Shown one piece after another: positions 44,340 through 54,048 of a stretch of DNA of 64,000 nucleotides. The stretch's first letter is position 1. Every line of letters starts with the position of its first letter. A model generated the notes under the pieces. That model was not told where the DNA came from. It worked only from the letters and a program-made list of their open reading frames with translations, and ran no database searches. Origin of the DNA: JBBCJR01 sp037190805 (lineage in GTDB: Bacteria; Pseudomonadota; Alphaproteobacteria; Sphingomonadales; Sphingomonadaceae). Location of the stretch: the NCBI GenBank assembly GCA_037190805.1, contig JBBCJR010000005.1:62001-126000 (forward strand). The letters run 5' to 3'. The position numbers were made by a program, and so were the translations under genes.

Positions 44340-46379
44340 TCAACGCGTCCAGCGCGCCAGCCAGTCCAGCACCTCCTCATGCCATTGCAGGCTGTTCTGC
44401 GGCCTGAGAATCCAGTGATTCTCGTCCGGGAAGATCAGCAGCCGGCTCGGCACCCCGCGTCGCTGGAGCGCCGTGAACGCGGCCAGGCCCTGCGTATAGG
44501 GAATGCGGAAATCCCGTTCGCCATGGATGACCAGCATCGGCGTCTTCCACCGGTCGACGAAATGGACGGGGTTGGCGCGCTCATAAACCTCGGCGCGCTC
44601 CCAATAGGGGCCGCCATGCTCCCATTCGTCGAACCACAGCTCCTCGGTCTCGAACGCCATCGCTCGGGCGTCGAACACCCCGGCATGGGTGACGAGGCAG
44701 CGGAAGCGATCCGGCCACTGGCCGGCGATCCAGTTGGCCATATAGCCGCCATATGAGCCGCCGAGGGCGCAAGCGCGATCGCCGTCCAGCCAATCGAACT
44801 GGCGGACCGCCGCGTCGAGCCCCGCCTTGAGGTCGGCCAGCGGCTTGCCGCCCCAGTCCTGGTTGATGGCGTCGGTAAAAGCCTGACCGTAGCCAGTGGA
44901 ACCGTGGAAATCGACCATCACCGCCCCGTAACCCGCACCCGCGAACACGGCCGGGTTCCAGCGATACGACCAGCCATTGCCGAAGCTGCCTTGCGGCCCG
45001 CCGTGAATCAGATAGGCGACCGGCGCCCGCGTGCCGGCGGCAAGGCCGGCGGGCTTCACCGCATAGCCCCAGACCGTCGCGCCCTCCGCCCCGGTGAAGC
45101 TGAACCGGGTGGCCGTGGGCAGGTCGACGCCGTCCAGCTTGTCGGCGTTGACAGCAGTCAGACGCGTGGCGCCACCGTCCGCCCCGATCCGGTAGAGGTC
45201 GGCGGGCGCGGTCAGGCTGTCGATCAGGGTCAGCACATCGCCGCCCGCCAGCGGCACGACCGCGCCGACGCTGCCGTCCCCGCTCAGTCGCCGGGGTGGA
45301 CCACCGGCAAGGTCGACGCGGAACAGCGGACGATCGAAATGATCCTGTGCGGTGACATAGAGGCCGCTGCTGTCCGGCGCCCAAGTCAAAGTATCGACGG
45401 AGCGGTCCCAGTCGGCGGTCAGCGCCCGGGTCCTGCCATTCGCCAGGTTCCGCAGCTGAATCACCTGCCGGTCCGACTCATAGCCCGGCCGCGTCATCGC
45501 GACCCACGCCAGCCAGCGGCCATCGGGCGACACGGCGGGCAGGGTGTCGGTCGCCTTGTTGGCCGCGGTCAGGTTGGCGGGCTTGCGCGCGCCGTCGACG
45601 GGCACCGCGAAGATGTCGAGATTGGTCGACCACGCCTCGGTCCGCCCCGCCTCGCGCAGTGCGAAATAGAGGGTGCGGCCATCGGGCGACCAGGCCACTT
45701 CCTCCGCGCCGCCGAACGGCTTCGACGGCACATCGCCGTCCAGTCCGCGCGATACCCAAACCGGCGCCCCCGCTACCCCCCTGGCAATCGGCAGGGCCAG
45801 GAGCCGCGAGCGCGTGCCGTCCGTCCACCGGTCCCAATGGCGGACGAACAACTGGCTATAGGCACGCCCGCTGGCCTTTGGATCGGCCGCTGTCGGGGAA
45901 CAGACGGGCCGATCGCAATCCTTACGCTCGTCCAGCCACACCGCCACCCGGTCGCCGCGCGGCGAGAGACGGAAGCCGGCGACATCGCGCGGCAGCCGCG
46001 TCGCCTGCACCGGCCGGCTCCCTGCGACCGAGACATGCCAGAGTTGGGTCGACCCCGACCGATCCGACAGGAACCAGATTCGGCCATCCGGCCCGAAGGC
46101 GGGATCAGTCTCATTGGTGTTGGGGCCGGGCAGCAAACGAACGGGCGCCGCACCGGGCCGGTTGAGATCGACGATGAACAGGTCGAACCGGCCGCGATCG
46201 GCGGCAAGGTCGGTCTCGCGTAACGCATAGACCACGGTCGCGCCATCGGGCGACACGGCGGGTGATGACACGCGCCTCAACGTCACCAGATCCTGCGGCG
46301 TCAGCGGCCGTGCGGCGGCGGGCATCAAGCCCGCGATCAGAACCAGCAGGCCTGCGAGAATGGCTCTGAAGATCATCAT
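44340..46379 (-). CDS. S9-family prolyl oligopeptidase-type peptidase, exported
   Basis: The 679-residue protein has a signal peptide (FRAILAGLLVLIAGLMPAAA), a beta-propeller of repeats such as PAVSPDG and WSPDGRTLYF, and a C-terminal alpha/beta hydrolase. The triad is Ser in GGSYGGYMAN, Asp in HGERDFRIPY and His in PDENHWI. It should cut short peptides after proline or alanine in the periplasm. Either of the first two Met codons may be the start. Confidence 0.92.
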   Translation of the reverse strand: MMIFRAILAGLLVLIAGLMPAAARPLTPQDLVTLRRVSSPAVSPDGATVVYALRETDLAADRGRFDLFIVDLNRPGAAPVRLLPGPNTNETDPAFGPDGRIWFLSDRSGSTQLWHVSVAGSRPVQATRLPRDVAGFRLSPRGDRVAVWLDERKDCDRPVCSPTAADPKASGRAYSQLFVRHWDRWTDGTRSRLLALPIARGVAGAPVWVSRGLDGDVPSKPFGGAEEVAWSPDGRTLYFALREAGRTEAWSTNLDIFAVPVDGARKPANLTAANKATDTLPAVSPDGRWLAWVAMTRPGYESDRQVIQLRNLANGRTRALTADWDRSVDTLTWAPDSSGLYVTAQDHFDRPLFRVDLAGGPPRRLSGDGSVGAVVPLAGGDVLTLIDSLTAPADLYRIGADGGATRLTAVNADKLDGVDLPTATRFSFTGAEGATVWGYAVKPAGLAAGTRAPVAYLIHGGPQGSFGNGWSYRWNPAVFAGAGYGAVMVDFHGSTGYGQAFTDAINQDWGGKPLADLKAGLDAAVRQFDWLDGDRACALGGSYGGYMANWIAGQWPDRFRCLVTHAGVFDARAMAFETEELWFDEWEHGGPYWERAEVYERANPVHFVDRWKTPMLVIHGERDFRIPYTQGLAAFTALQRRGVPSRLLIFPDENHWILRPQNSLQWHEEVLDWLARWTR

Positions 46380-46453
46380 GGCCTGGCGGATTTATCGCGA
46401 CCCTGCCGGTCCCGCTGCGAAATGGAAGGCATTTCGGCTCAGCGGACGCAATC

Positions 46454-46984
46454 CTAGAGACTTTTCCCGGTTATCCGTGCGATCTCGCGCGACACCAGTC
46501 GTTCGACGATCTCGGGTAGCCGCGCATCCAGCCATTCCTTCAGCATCGGCCGCAACATCTCGCGGACCATGCCTTCCAGCGTATGATCCTCCGTGCGCGG
46601 CCCGGACACGACCAGCGACGACAGCGCCGCGAGCGTGGAGGCCGATAGCGTCGCCGCCTCCTCGGACACGAGTTGCGGTGGCGGGGGCGGGGCGGCGGGA
46701 TCGGTCAGATCCAGAACCTCATCCTCGGCATCCTGCGATCCGCTGTCGGCGGCGCGGGCGGGATAAATCGCCTCGAACCCGCTGTCGTCGGATGCGTTAT
46801 CGCTCTCTTCGGTCACGGGGTCAGGCATCGCCTCGTCCAGAATCATGTCGTCGTCGCCATCCCCGGTCTCACCGGAATGCCCACCGACCATGGCAGCGGG
46901 GGACATGTCGCGGCCATCTTCGGCGATGATCCGCCGGATCGAGGCGAGGATTTCTTCCATCGTCGGTTCGGCTACATCGCGCAT
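46454..46984 (-). CDS. popZ: PopZ-family polar organizing protein (DUF2497)
   Basis: The 176-residue protein has both ends of PopZ: an N-terminal EPTMEEILASIRRIIAED helix and a C-terminal MVREMLRPMLKEWLDARLPEIVERL multimerisation region. Between them is an acidic, Pro-containing disordered spacer (PAAPPPPP). In Caulobacter PopZ forms a polar condensate that anchors centromeres. Location upstream of valS is shared with other alphaproteobacteria. Confidence 0.88.
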   Translation of the reverse strand: MRDVAEPTMEEILASIRRIIAEDGRDMSPAAMVGGHSGETGDGDDDMILDEAMPDPVTEESDNASDDSGFEAIYPARAADSGSQDAEDEVLDLTDPAAPPPPPQLVSEEAATLSASTLAALSSLVVSGPRTEDHTLEGMVREMLRPMLKEWLDARLPEIVERLVSREIARITGKSL

Positions 46985-47002
46985 CGGGTTAACCTTATAG
47001 CG

Positions 47003-48439
47003 CTAGTTCTGAGCGGGAGTCACGCCTTCCGGCGGCCCGATGGTGCGGGTCGCCTGCGGTGTCGGCGCAGGGTCGGTCCGCCAGTCGGATGCACGGTTGC
47101 GGACCCGCTCGTAATTGGCGACTGGATCATAGAGGGCACCGCCGTCCAACCCCAGATTCTCCGCCTCGGCCCGGCCCATTGCAGCCAGCAGCACGAAGCC
47201 CGCGACATATTCATTCCGCCGCGCCGAGATCAGCTGGACCTGGCTGTTCAACAGTTCCTGTTCGGCGTTGAGCACGTCGAGGACGTTGCGGGTGCCAACG
47301 CTGTTTTCGGCCCTGGTCCCCTCCAGCGCCAGTCGATTGGCATCGACAGCAACCTCGGACGACTGGATCACCGCTCGGGCCGCCTGCCAGTTGGCATAGG
47401 CGGAGCGCGCCTGGGCAACGACGCTGCGTTCGATCAGGATCGTCTGCTCGATCGCCTGGCTCTCGCGCGCCTGCGCCTGACGAATGCGCGCGGCGGGCGC
47501 GCCGCCTTGATAGAGCGGCATCTGCGCCGTGACGCCGACGCGCGACGTCGTCTGAACATTGGCGACACGCGCACCAATGCCGACGACATTATCAAGTGTT
47601 CCAAGATAGTTAGTATAGTTGGCGCCCGATGTAACCGACACGGTCGGCAATCGTTCGGCACGAGCCGTGCCAACATCGAAGCGCGCCGCCTCCTGCTGGG
47701 CGCGGGCGGCCTGGACGTCTGGATTGTTGGCTGCCGCGATATCGACGGCCTGTGCGGGCGTACCCGGCAGGGGCGGCAAGGGCGGCGGCGGCTCCAGCGC
47801 TTCCGGCGCCTCGCCGATGATCCGGTGATAATCCTCGCGGCTCACGGTCAGCTGGGCCTGCGCGGAATCGAGCTGCGAGCGGGCCAGCGCCAGCCGCGCC
47901 TCCGACTGCGCGACATCGGTGCGGGTGACGTCGCCGACCTCGAACCGGTCGCGGCTGGCCTGGAGATTGGCTTCCAGAACCTGCACGCTGCCCGCGTTCA
48001 GCCGCACGATGCCCTCGTCGCGAATGACGTTGAGATAGGCGGCCACCGCATCGGTGAAGGTGGTCGCCTCGGTCGCGCGCAGATTGGCGCGCCCCGCCTC
48101 GACCCGGCTTTCGGCGGCGCCGATGGTGTTGTCGACACGGCCGCCCTGGAAAATCGGATAGGTGACGGACGCGTTCGCGGTCAATGAACGGCCCGCGTCC
48201 ACAAACGATGTGGGAATATCTCGATAATTCTGGTTGATGCCGACCGTGGCCGATACGCCGGGCCGCGCCAGCGCCTTGGCCAGCGGCACCCCTTCATCGA
48301 TGGCGCGCAGGCTGGCGCGCGCGCCGGTCAGGCTGGGATTGGTCTGATAAACCTTCGCCAGTGCATCAGACAGGGTCGCGGCCTGGGCGCTTCCAGAAAG
48401 AATCGCCGCACCGGCCAGCAGGAATGGGATCAGCCGCAT
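47003..48439 (-). CDS. TolC-family outer-membrane channel
   Basis: The 478-residue protein has a signal peptide (MRLIPFLLAGAAILSGSAQA) and two TolC repeats of helices and strands, for example TNPSLTGARASLRA and later NPDVQAARAQQEAA, and QMPLYQGG. ATG 48439 has GAGG 7 bases upstream. A further Met five codons earlier is possible. It forms the outer channel for type I secretion or efflux. PIMT directly precedes it. Confidence 0.92.
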   Translation of the reverse strand: MRLIPFLLAGAAILSGSAQAATLSDALAKVYQTNPSLTGARASLRAIDEGVPLAKALARPGVSATVGINQNYRDIPTSFVDAGRSLTANASVTYPIFQGGRVDNTIGAAESRVEAGRANLRATEATTFTDAVAAYLNVIRDEGIVRLNAGSVQVLEANLQASRDRFEVGDVTRTDVAQSEARLALARSQLDSAQAQLTVSREDYHRIIGEAPEALEPPPPLPPLPGTPAQAVDIAAANNPDVQAARAQQEAARFDVGTARAERLPTVSVTSGANYTNYLGTLDNVVGIGARVANVQTTSRVGVTAQMPLYQGGAPAARIRQAQARESQAIEQTILIERSVVAQARSAYANWQAARAVIQSSEVAVDANRLALEGTRAENSVGTRNVLDVLNAEQELLNSQVQLISARRNEYVAGFVLLAAMGRAEAENLGLDGGALYDPVANYERVRNRASDWRTDPAPTPQATRTIGPPEGVTPAQN

Positions 48440-48477
48440 CGAACCTCGTTGCATTGATGGATGCCCTGTCGAGCCAC

Positions 48478-49131
48478 TCAGAATGTAAACGCCTGCGCCC
48501 GCGCGAACTTCGGCAATCGGACAGCTGCGGGCGCATCGCCGAAATTGTCGATCGAGAACGACCCCGCCACGCGCCGACCGATCCCGACCTGCGGAATGCC
48601 TTGTGCGTTGACCACGACCACGGCGGCCCGACCCTCGGGCGCCAATTGGTCGAGCAAACTGTCCGGCACCGCGTCCACCGCCCCATCGATCAGCAGCAGA
48701 TCATAGGGCGCACCGGCGGGATATCCCTTTGCCGGATCGCCTTCGACCACCGTCACGCGCGCATCGACCAGGGTCCGCGCCCGCGCCACCAGAGCGGCGT
48801 CATTCTCGACCGCGACGACGACAAGGCCCATCGCCGCCAGCACAGCGGCCGCATAGCCCGTACCCGCGCCAACAACGAGCGCCCGTTCGCCGGCGACCGG
48901 TGCCGCTTCGGCGAGCAACTGGCCCAGCACCATCGGCGGCAGCAACGCCCGACCTTCGCCGATCGCAGGCGCCAGGTCGGTATAGGCCACCACTTGCGCC
49001 GCGGGGTCGACGAACCGCTCGCGCGGCACCATGGCGATCGCGTCGAGCACCAATGGGTCGTTGACACCGGTGGTCCGCAACTGTCCCAGGATCATCGCAC
49101 GCCGCATCGCGTCGAAGCTGTTTTCGTTCAC
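48478..49131 (-). CDS. Protein-L-isoaspartate O-methyltransferase family protein
   Basis: The 217-residue protein has the PIMT order: VPRERFVDPA near residue 36, the SAM site ALVVGAGTGYAAAVLAAMG and the acidic VVAVEND. The usual GSGYQ loop is GTGYA here, as in the alphaproteobacterial form next to TolC. It may repair isoaspartate in proteins, but this subgroup is untested. Confidence 0.85.
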   Translation of the reverse strand: MNENSFDAMRRAMILGQLRTTGVNDPLVLDAIAMVPRERFVDPAAQVVAYTDLAPAIGEGRALLPPMVLGQLLAEAAPVAGERALVVGAGTGYAAAVLAAMGLVVVAVENDAALVARARTLVDARVTVVEGDPAKGYPAGAPYDLLLIDGAVDAVPDSLLDQLAPEGRAAVVVVNAQGIPQVGIGRRVAGSFSIDNFGDAPAAVRLPKFARAQAFTF

Positions 49132-49211
49132 TCACTTACCCTCGGTCTGACGGATCAGCATTTGCGAGCTTTTCGCATTACGCCAATCGGAATTTGCTTT
49201 ACCGCTCGTCC

Positions 49212-49240
49212 TTGTCCTTGGCCAGCACCATTGCTAAGGC
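49212..49240 (+). promoter_or_regulatory. Possible promoter of tRNA-Cys
   Basis: TTGTCC (49212-49217) and TAAGGC (49235-49240) are 17 bases apart, and the tRNA begins 20 bases after the -10-like element. Both hexamers are weak matches, so this is only a candidate. Confidence 0.35.
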
Positions 49241-49259
49241 GGCACCGCGCTGAACCAGG

Positions 49260-49333
49260 GGCCCGATGGCGGAGTGGTGACGCAGCGGACTGCAAATCCG
49301 TGCACGCCGGTTCGATTCCGGCTCGGGCCTCCA
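49260..49333 (+). tRNA. tRNA-Cys (anticodon GCA)
   Basis: A full cloverleaf can be drawn. The acceptor stem GGCCCGA (49260-49266) pairs perfectly with TCGGGCC (49323-49329). The anticodon loop reads CTGCAAA with GCA, and the T loop is TTCGATT. The discriminator base is T49330, as expected for tRNA-Cys, and CCA is encoded at 49331-49333. Confidence 0.96.
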
Positions 49334-49335
49334 TC

Positions 49336-49659
49336 TCAGTCGACTTTAGTCGCCGACACTGCGTTTTCCTTCAATTCGACCTCGACGAAAGCGATCGGAC
49401 TATCCGTCGCATTGATGATATTGTGTTCCACGCCCTCGGACCTGGCATAGCTTTGGCCGGTGACGATAGGATAGTCGCGCCGCCCGTTGCGATCCTCAAC
49501 GGTCAACATCCCGCCCTCGACCGGCACAACGACATAATCGTGGGGATGGAGATGCCAGCCGGTTTCCGAACCGGGGGGAAAGCGCCAAAGCGTCACCCGC
49601 ATCCGGTCGTCCTCATGCTGGACCGTCGCGATCGCCGGTGTCATCACGCGTTTCTCCAT
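49336..49659 (-). CDS. Cupin-domain protein
   Basis: The 107-residue single-cupin protein has the metal-binding motif GWHLHPHDYVVVPVEGG and the second motif EGVEHNIIN. ATG 49644, five codons later with a GGAG, is another possible start. The function is unknown; it begins only 3 bases past the 3' end of the tRNA on the opposite strand. Confidence 0.85.
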   Translation of the reverse strand: MEKRVMTPAIATVQHEDDRMRVTLWRFPPGSETGWHLHPHDYVVVPVEGGMLTVEDRNGRRDYPIVTGQSYARSEGVEHNIINATDSPIAFVEVELKENAVSATKVD

Positions 49660-49853
49660 GTTCCGTGCAAGGCATAGATCATGGAGCCGTCCTCAGGCCA
49701 GCGCCACCATCGGGGACTCGACAAGCTGCACGCACCGTCGTCTTGTGGGCAATCGCGCCTCGCCGAAAGTCGATCTCGTGCGAGCCGCGCGACGGACGAC
49801 AATGACTGAAGAGAGACGAACGCGATGACGCCAAGGGGAGCGGAGCTGACGGA

Positions 49854-52800
49854 GTGATAAGCGCATCCCATCTCCTGATGCTGGTGCTCGCCTATCTGGG
49901 CATCCTGCTGCTGGTCGGATGGCGCGCCGACCGCCGGCCACCGGCCGTCGTGCGCCCGCGCCGCCGCGCCCTCACCTACAGCCTGTCCATCGCCGCCATG
50001 TGCACGGCATGGACCTATTTCGGCGCGGTCGCGCTGGCGACAAGCGATGGCTGGGCCTATCTCGGCTTTTTCCTGGGGCCGCTGCTGTCGATCACGGTTC
50101 TGTTCCCGCTCTGGCAGCGCATCGCCGCCGCCTCGAAGCGCGAAAATGTGGGATCGATCGCCGATTTTCTGTCCTCCCGCTATGGCAAGAACCGGCCACT
50201 CGGCGCGCTGATCGCCTGCGTCGCGATGATCGGCGTGCTGCCCTATATGGCCCTGCAGCTCACCATGCTGTCGACCGCCTGGTCGATGATCACGGGAACG
50301 AGCGAGCACCCGGCTTGCACGGCACCGCTGATCGCCACCGTGCTCGCGGGCTTCGCGATCCTGCTGGGCGCGCGGCGTCCGTCCCTGACCCAGCACAGTC
50401 GCGGCCTGCTGCAGGTGGTAGCCCTTGAATCGGTGCTGAAAATCACGGCCCTGCTCGCGGTCGCGGGCCTTGCGGTGATGGTGATCGCCAGAACCGGGCT
50501 GGACGCATTGCCCAACACGACGCTCAGCGATCCCCCGCCTCTGGGCCTGGGATTCTTTCTCGCGCTGGTTCTGTCGATGATGACCGCCTTCACCATGCCG
50601 AGGCAGTTTCACATCAATTTCGTCGCGCTGGAGGATGTCAACGACCTCAAGACTGCGCGATGGGTGTTTCCGCTCTACCTCGCCATCTGGGCGCTCGCCG
50701 TGCTGCCGATCGCCAGCGCGGTCAGGATCGACGGCCTCCATCTCGCCATCAATCCCGACATGCTGGTGCTGGGCCTGCCCATGCATCATGCCGGCGGCGC
50801 CCTCTCGACGCTCGTGTTCCTGGGCGGCTTTTCCGCCGGCGCGGCGATGGTGATGGTCGAAACCATCGCCTTGTCGGCGATGATCTCGAACGAGCTGGTG
50901 TTGCCGGTCCTCGCCCGAACCCGGTGGCGGGTCGATTCGACGATGAACGTCGGCAAGGCCATCGTCCGTACGCGGCAGCTGACCATCATCCTGATCCTGC
51001 TGCTCGCCTGGGGGTATTTCATCGCGTCGGATCCGCAGGCCGGGATCGGCCAGCTGGGCGCCACATCGGTCGCTGCCTCGGCACAGCTTCTGCCGGCGCT
51101 GCTCGGCGCGGTGCTGTGGCGTCGCGGCACCGCGCGTGGCGCGATCTGGGGCATCGTCGTCGGCATGGCGGTATGGCTGCACCTGATCGCTTTGCCGCAG
51201 ATGCCCATGGTCGAGGGGACATGGCTGGCTGCCGGGGCGCCCAACCCCTTTTCAGGCAATGGCGAGCTGCTGTTCAACTGCGGCCTGGTGCTGAGCCTCG
51301 GTCTCAATCTCGCCTGCTATGTCGGCATATCGCTCCTGACCCGCCCCCGGTTGGTGGAGATCATCCAGGCCAACGCCTTCGTTGCCCCGATCACGCCCAA
51401 GGTCAGCGCCACCGCCCGCGCGCTGGGCGGAACCGTGGGGCATCTTCGTCTGCTGACCGAGCAGTTTCTGGGACGCGACGATGCCCGGCGCGCCTTTGAC
51501 GAGTTCCGCCGCACCAGCGGACGCAGGCTGAGGGATTCGGATCCAGTGGACCCGGCGGTTGCCCGCGCGGCCGAGCGGATGCTGGCGGGCGCCATCGGCG
51601 CGCCGTCGGGTCGCAACGTCATCGCGCTGGCGCTGGCCGGCAATGGCCACCGTCCGTCCGACGTCGGCGATATCCTGGATGAAGCGGCCCACGCGGTGCA
51701 ATTCAGTCGCGAACTGCTGCAAGCCACGATCGACAATCTCAATCAAGGCGTCACCGTGGTCGACGCCGAATTGCGGCTGGTGGCCTGGAACGCGCGCTTC
51801 CTGGAGCTATTCGACTTCCAGCCAGCCGAAATCTATGTCGGCAAGCGGCTGGACGACCTGATCCGCGACGGGCTGGAAGCCACGGGCCTGGATGCCGAAG
51901 AGGTGCGTCGGCGCGTTGCCCAGCGTATCCAGCCCATCCGCAACCGGATCGGCCGCAGCTTCGAGATTCGGTTGCGACCAGGCATGATCATCAAGGCCGT
52001 CGGCGCGCCGGTCGGCAGCGGCGAATATGTCACCAGCTACAGCGACATCAGCGAAATCAGGGCAGCAGCAGAAGCGCTCCGCCAGTCGAACGAGGCGCTG
52101 GAAAATCGGGTTCGCAACCGCACGCGCGAACTGATCGCCGTCAACGCGGCCCTGACCGAAGCCAATGCCGTCGCCGAAAGCGCCGCCCAGTCACAGGCCC
52201 GGTTCATCGCTTCGGCCAGTCACGATCTGCTCCAGCCCATGCATGCCGCGCGACTGTTCATGGGCGCGGCGGCCGAAACCCTGCCCGCCGGCGCACAAAG
52301 CGGAGACCTGATCCGCAAGGCGGACCAATCGATCGATGCCGCCGACCGACTGCTGCGCGCGCTTCTCAACCTGTCGCGGCTGGAGGCCGGTAGTGTTCCA
52401 CCTGAATTCAACCGGGTCGACTGCCGCGCTCTGCTGGAAACCTTGCGACGCGAGTTCGCTCCCCTTGCGGCAGCGAAGAGGGTGCGCTTGCGCGTCGTGC
52501 CGACCAGCGCGTGGGTGCTGTCCGATCAGGACCTGCTGCGCTCGGTCCTCCAGAATCTGATCGGCAACGCGGTTCGTTACACCAGCAGCGGCGCGATCCT
52601 GATTGGATGCCGGCACGATCCCGGCGGCATTCGGATCGAGGTCCGCGACAGTGGCCCGGGCATCGCCGAGGACGCCCTGCCTCTGATCTTCAAGGAATTC
52701 TCGCGCCTGCCCTCAGGCGCGGCGGCGTCACCAGGCGCCGGCCTCGGCTTATCCATCGCCGAGCGGATCTGCCGCGCCCTCGGTCATCAGCTGGACGTCC

Positions 52801-53315
52801 GCTCGGCGGTCGCGCGGGGCAGCACCTTTTCGGTTGTGGTGCCCGTCGCCGATGATCGCACGCCGGCCGGCGAGGCGGATGCCGCGCCTGGCCTGAGCCC
52901 GGCGCTGCGTATCCTCTGCGTCGAGAACGAACCAAGCATCCTCCAGGCTCTGGAGGCGCTGCTCGGCGGTTGGGGCGTCCACGTCGATACCGCGCCGTCG
53001 GCCGAAGCAGCGATGGCCCGGACAGGCCGTTGGGACGGAATCCTGGCCGACTATCATCTGGGAGACGGGATGACCGGCCTGGAACTGCTGGAGATCATGA
53101 CCGACCGCGCGGCCGCCCATGTATTGATCACCGCCAATCCGGATGAAGAGGTGATCAGGCTGGCCGAGACGCGCGGCGTTGTGACGCTGCGAAAGCCGGT
53201 ATCGCCCGATCGCCTGCGTTCGCTTCTGGCTGGCTTGCAGGATCGGCTGCATCGCCGCCCTGTCCCATGTCAGGATAATGCTGGGTCAGAATCAGCGCCT
53301 GCGTACGATTATTGA
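49854..53315 (+). CDS. Transporter-sensor hybrid histidine kinase (SLC5-like, CrbS type)
   Basis: The 1153-residue protein has about 13 membrane helices similar to sodium/solute symporters (residues 1-500), a linker, a PAS domain (about 620-735), a coiled coil, a HisKA box SASHDLLQPMHAARLF with His near 789, a HATPase with QNLIGNAVRYT and DSGPGIA, and a receiver domain (phospho-Asp in LADYHLGDG near 1065). This is the CrbS plan; CrbS controls acetate use through a LuxR-type partner. GTG 49854 follows GGAG. The last 161 bases overlap the response regulator gene on the other strand. No acs gene is nearby. Confidence 0.9.
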   Translation: MISASHLLMLVLAYLGILLLVGWRADRRPPAVVRPRRRALTYSLSIAAMCTAWTYFGAVALATSDGWAYLGFFLGPLLSITVLFPLWQRIAAASKRENVGSIADFLSSRYGKNRPLGALIACVAMIGVLPYMALQLTMLSTAWSMITGTSEHPACTAPLIATVLAGFAILLGARRPSLTQHSRGLLQVVALESVLKITALLAVAGLAVMVIARTGLDALPNTTLSDPPPLGLGFFLALVLSMMTAFTMPRQFHINFVALEDVNDLKTARWVFPLYLAIWALAVLPIASAVRIDGLHLAINPDMLVLGLPMHHAGGALSTLVFLGGFSAGAAMVMVETIALSAMISNELVLPVLARTRWRVDSTMNVGKAIVRTRQLTIILILLLAWGYFIASDPQAGIGQLGATSVAASAQLLPALLGAVLWRRGTARGAIWGIVVGMAVWLHLIALPQMPMVEGTWLAAGAPNPFSGNGELLFNCGLVLSLGLNLACYVGISLLTRPRLVEIIQANAFVAPITPKVSATARALGGTVGHLRLLTEQFLGRDDARRAFDEFRRTSGRRLRDSDPVDPAVARAAERMLAGAIGAPSGRNVIALALAGNGHRPSDVGDILDEAAHAVQFSRELLQATIDNLNQGVTVVDAELRLVAWNARFLELFDFQPAEIYVGKRLDDLIRDGLEATGLDAEEVRRRVAQRIQPIRNRIGRSFEIRLRPGMIIKAVGAPVGSGEYVTSYSDISEIRAAAEALRQSNEALENRVRNRTRELIAVNAALTEANAVAESAAQSQARFIASASHDLLQPMHAARLFMGAAAETLPAGAQSGDLIRKADQSIDAADRLLRALLNLSRLEAGSVPPEFNRVDCRALLETLRREFAPLAAAKRVRLRVVPTSAWVLSDQDLLRSVLQNLIGNAVRYTSSGAILIGCRHDPGGIRIEVRDSGPGIAEDALPLIFKEFSRLPSGAAASPGAGLGLSIAERICRALGHQLDVRSAVARGSTFSVVVPVADDRTPAGEADAAPGLSPALRILCVENEPSILQALEALLGGWGVHVDTAPSAEAAMARTGRWDGILADYHLGDGMTGLELLEIMTDRAAAHVLITANPDEEVIRLAETRGVVTLRKPVSPDRLRSLLAGLQDRLHRRPVPCQDNAGSESAPAYDY

Positions 53316-53853
53316 CCCCCAGCTTGCGGAACAGGGCGGTGAGGTGCTTCTTTACCGTCGCCTCGGTCACGCCAAGCTCATAAGCGATCTGCTTGTTCAG
53401 CAGGCCGCGCCGCAGTCGCGATAGAATGCGCGCCTGGGCGGGGCTGATGACGATATCGCCGATCGACACGCCAGCCGCCTCCGCCGACGGGTCGAGCCAG
53501 CTGCCGAGGCGCTGGCGCAATTCGTCGAAACCAGCCGATTTGGGAATGAAGCCGGCCGCCCCGTGGCGGGTGGCGGCGGCGATCGTGGCCTGATCCTCGG
53601 TTGCCGAGATGACCACCACGGGGATCGCCGGAAAGGCGGCGCGCAGGGTTTCCAGACCGATGAAGCCGCTACAGTCGGCAAGCTTCAGGTCGAGGAGGAT
53701 GAGGTCGACCGGCGCTGCTGCGAGGCACGCGCGCGCTTCGGCCAAGGATGCCACCTCATCGACGACCATGCCGGGGCGGATGCACCCGATCACCGTGCGC
53801 AGGGCGTGACGAAACAGCGGATGATCGTCCGCGAGCAGCAATCGCGACGTCAT
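53155..53853 (-). CDS. LuxR-type response regulator, partner of the hybrid kinase
   Basis: The 232-residue protein has a receiver domain (LLLADDHPLFRHAL; phospho-Asp in LILLDLKLAD) and a LuxR helix-turn-helix (LLNKQIAYELGVTEATVKKHLTALFRKLGV). About 40 residues after the helix-turn-helix form an Ala/Pro-rich tail of low complexity. ATG 53853 (MTSRLLLADDH) fits the family. The gene converges on the kinase gene with an overlap of 161 bp, so each 3' end is antisense to the other. Confidence 0.9.
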   Translation of the reverse strand: MTSRLLLADDHPLFRHALRTVIGCIRPGMVVDEVASLAEARACLAAAPVDLILLDLKLADCSGFIGLETLRAAFPAIPVVVISATEDQATIAAATRHGAAGFIPKSAGFDELRQRLGSWLDPSAEAAGVSIGDIVISPAQARILSRLRRGLLNKQIAYELGVTEATVKKHLTALFRKLGVNNRTQALILTQHYPDMGQGGDAADPASQPEANAGDRAIPAFAASQRRASRPA

Positions 53854-54048
53854 GGTCTGATCTTCGTTTCCGTCATCCCCCGCCTTTCCCGTGACCATCG
53901 TCGGACCGCGAAACCCCTGTCCGCGTTGACCAGGACAACCGCTATCGTACAACATTACTGGCGATCATGATCGTTTTCCACGCGCCAACCTGAACCCAGC
54001 ATTGCTCATCGACACCGAAACGAACCCAATTACGGAAATGCGCCGACC

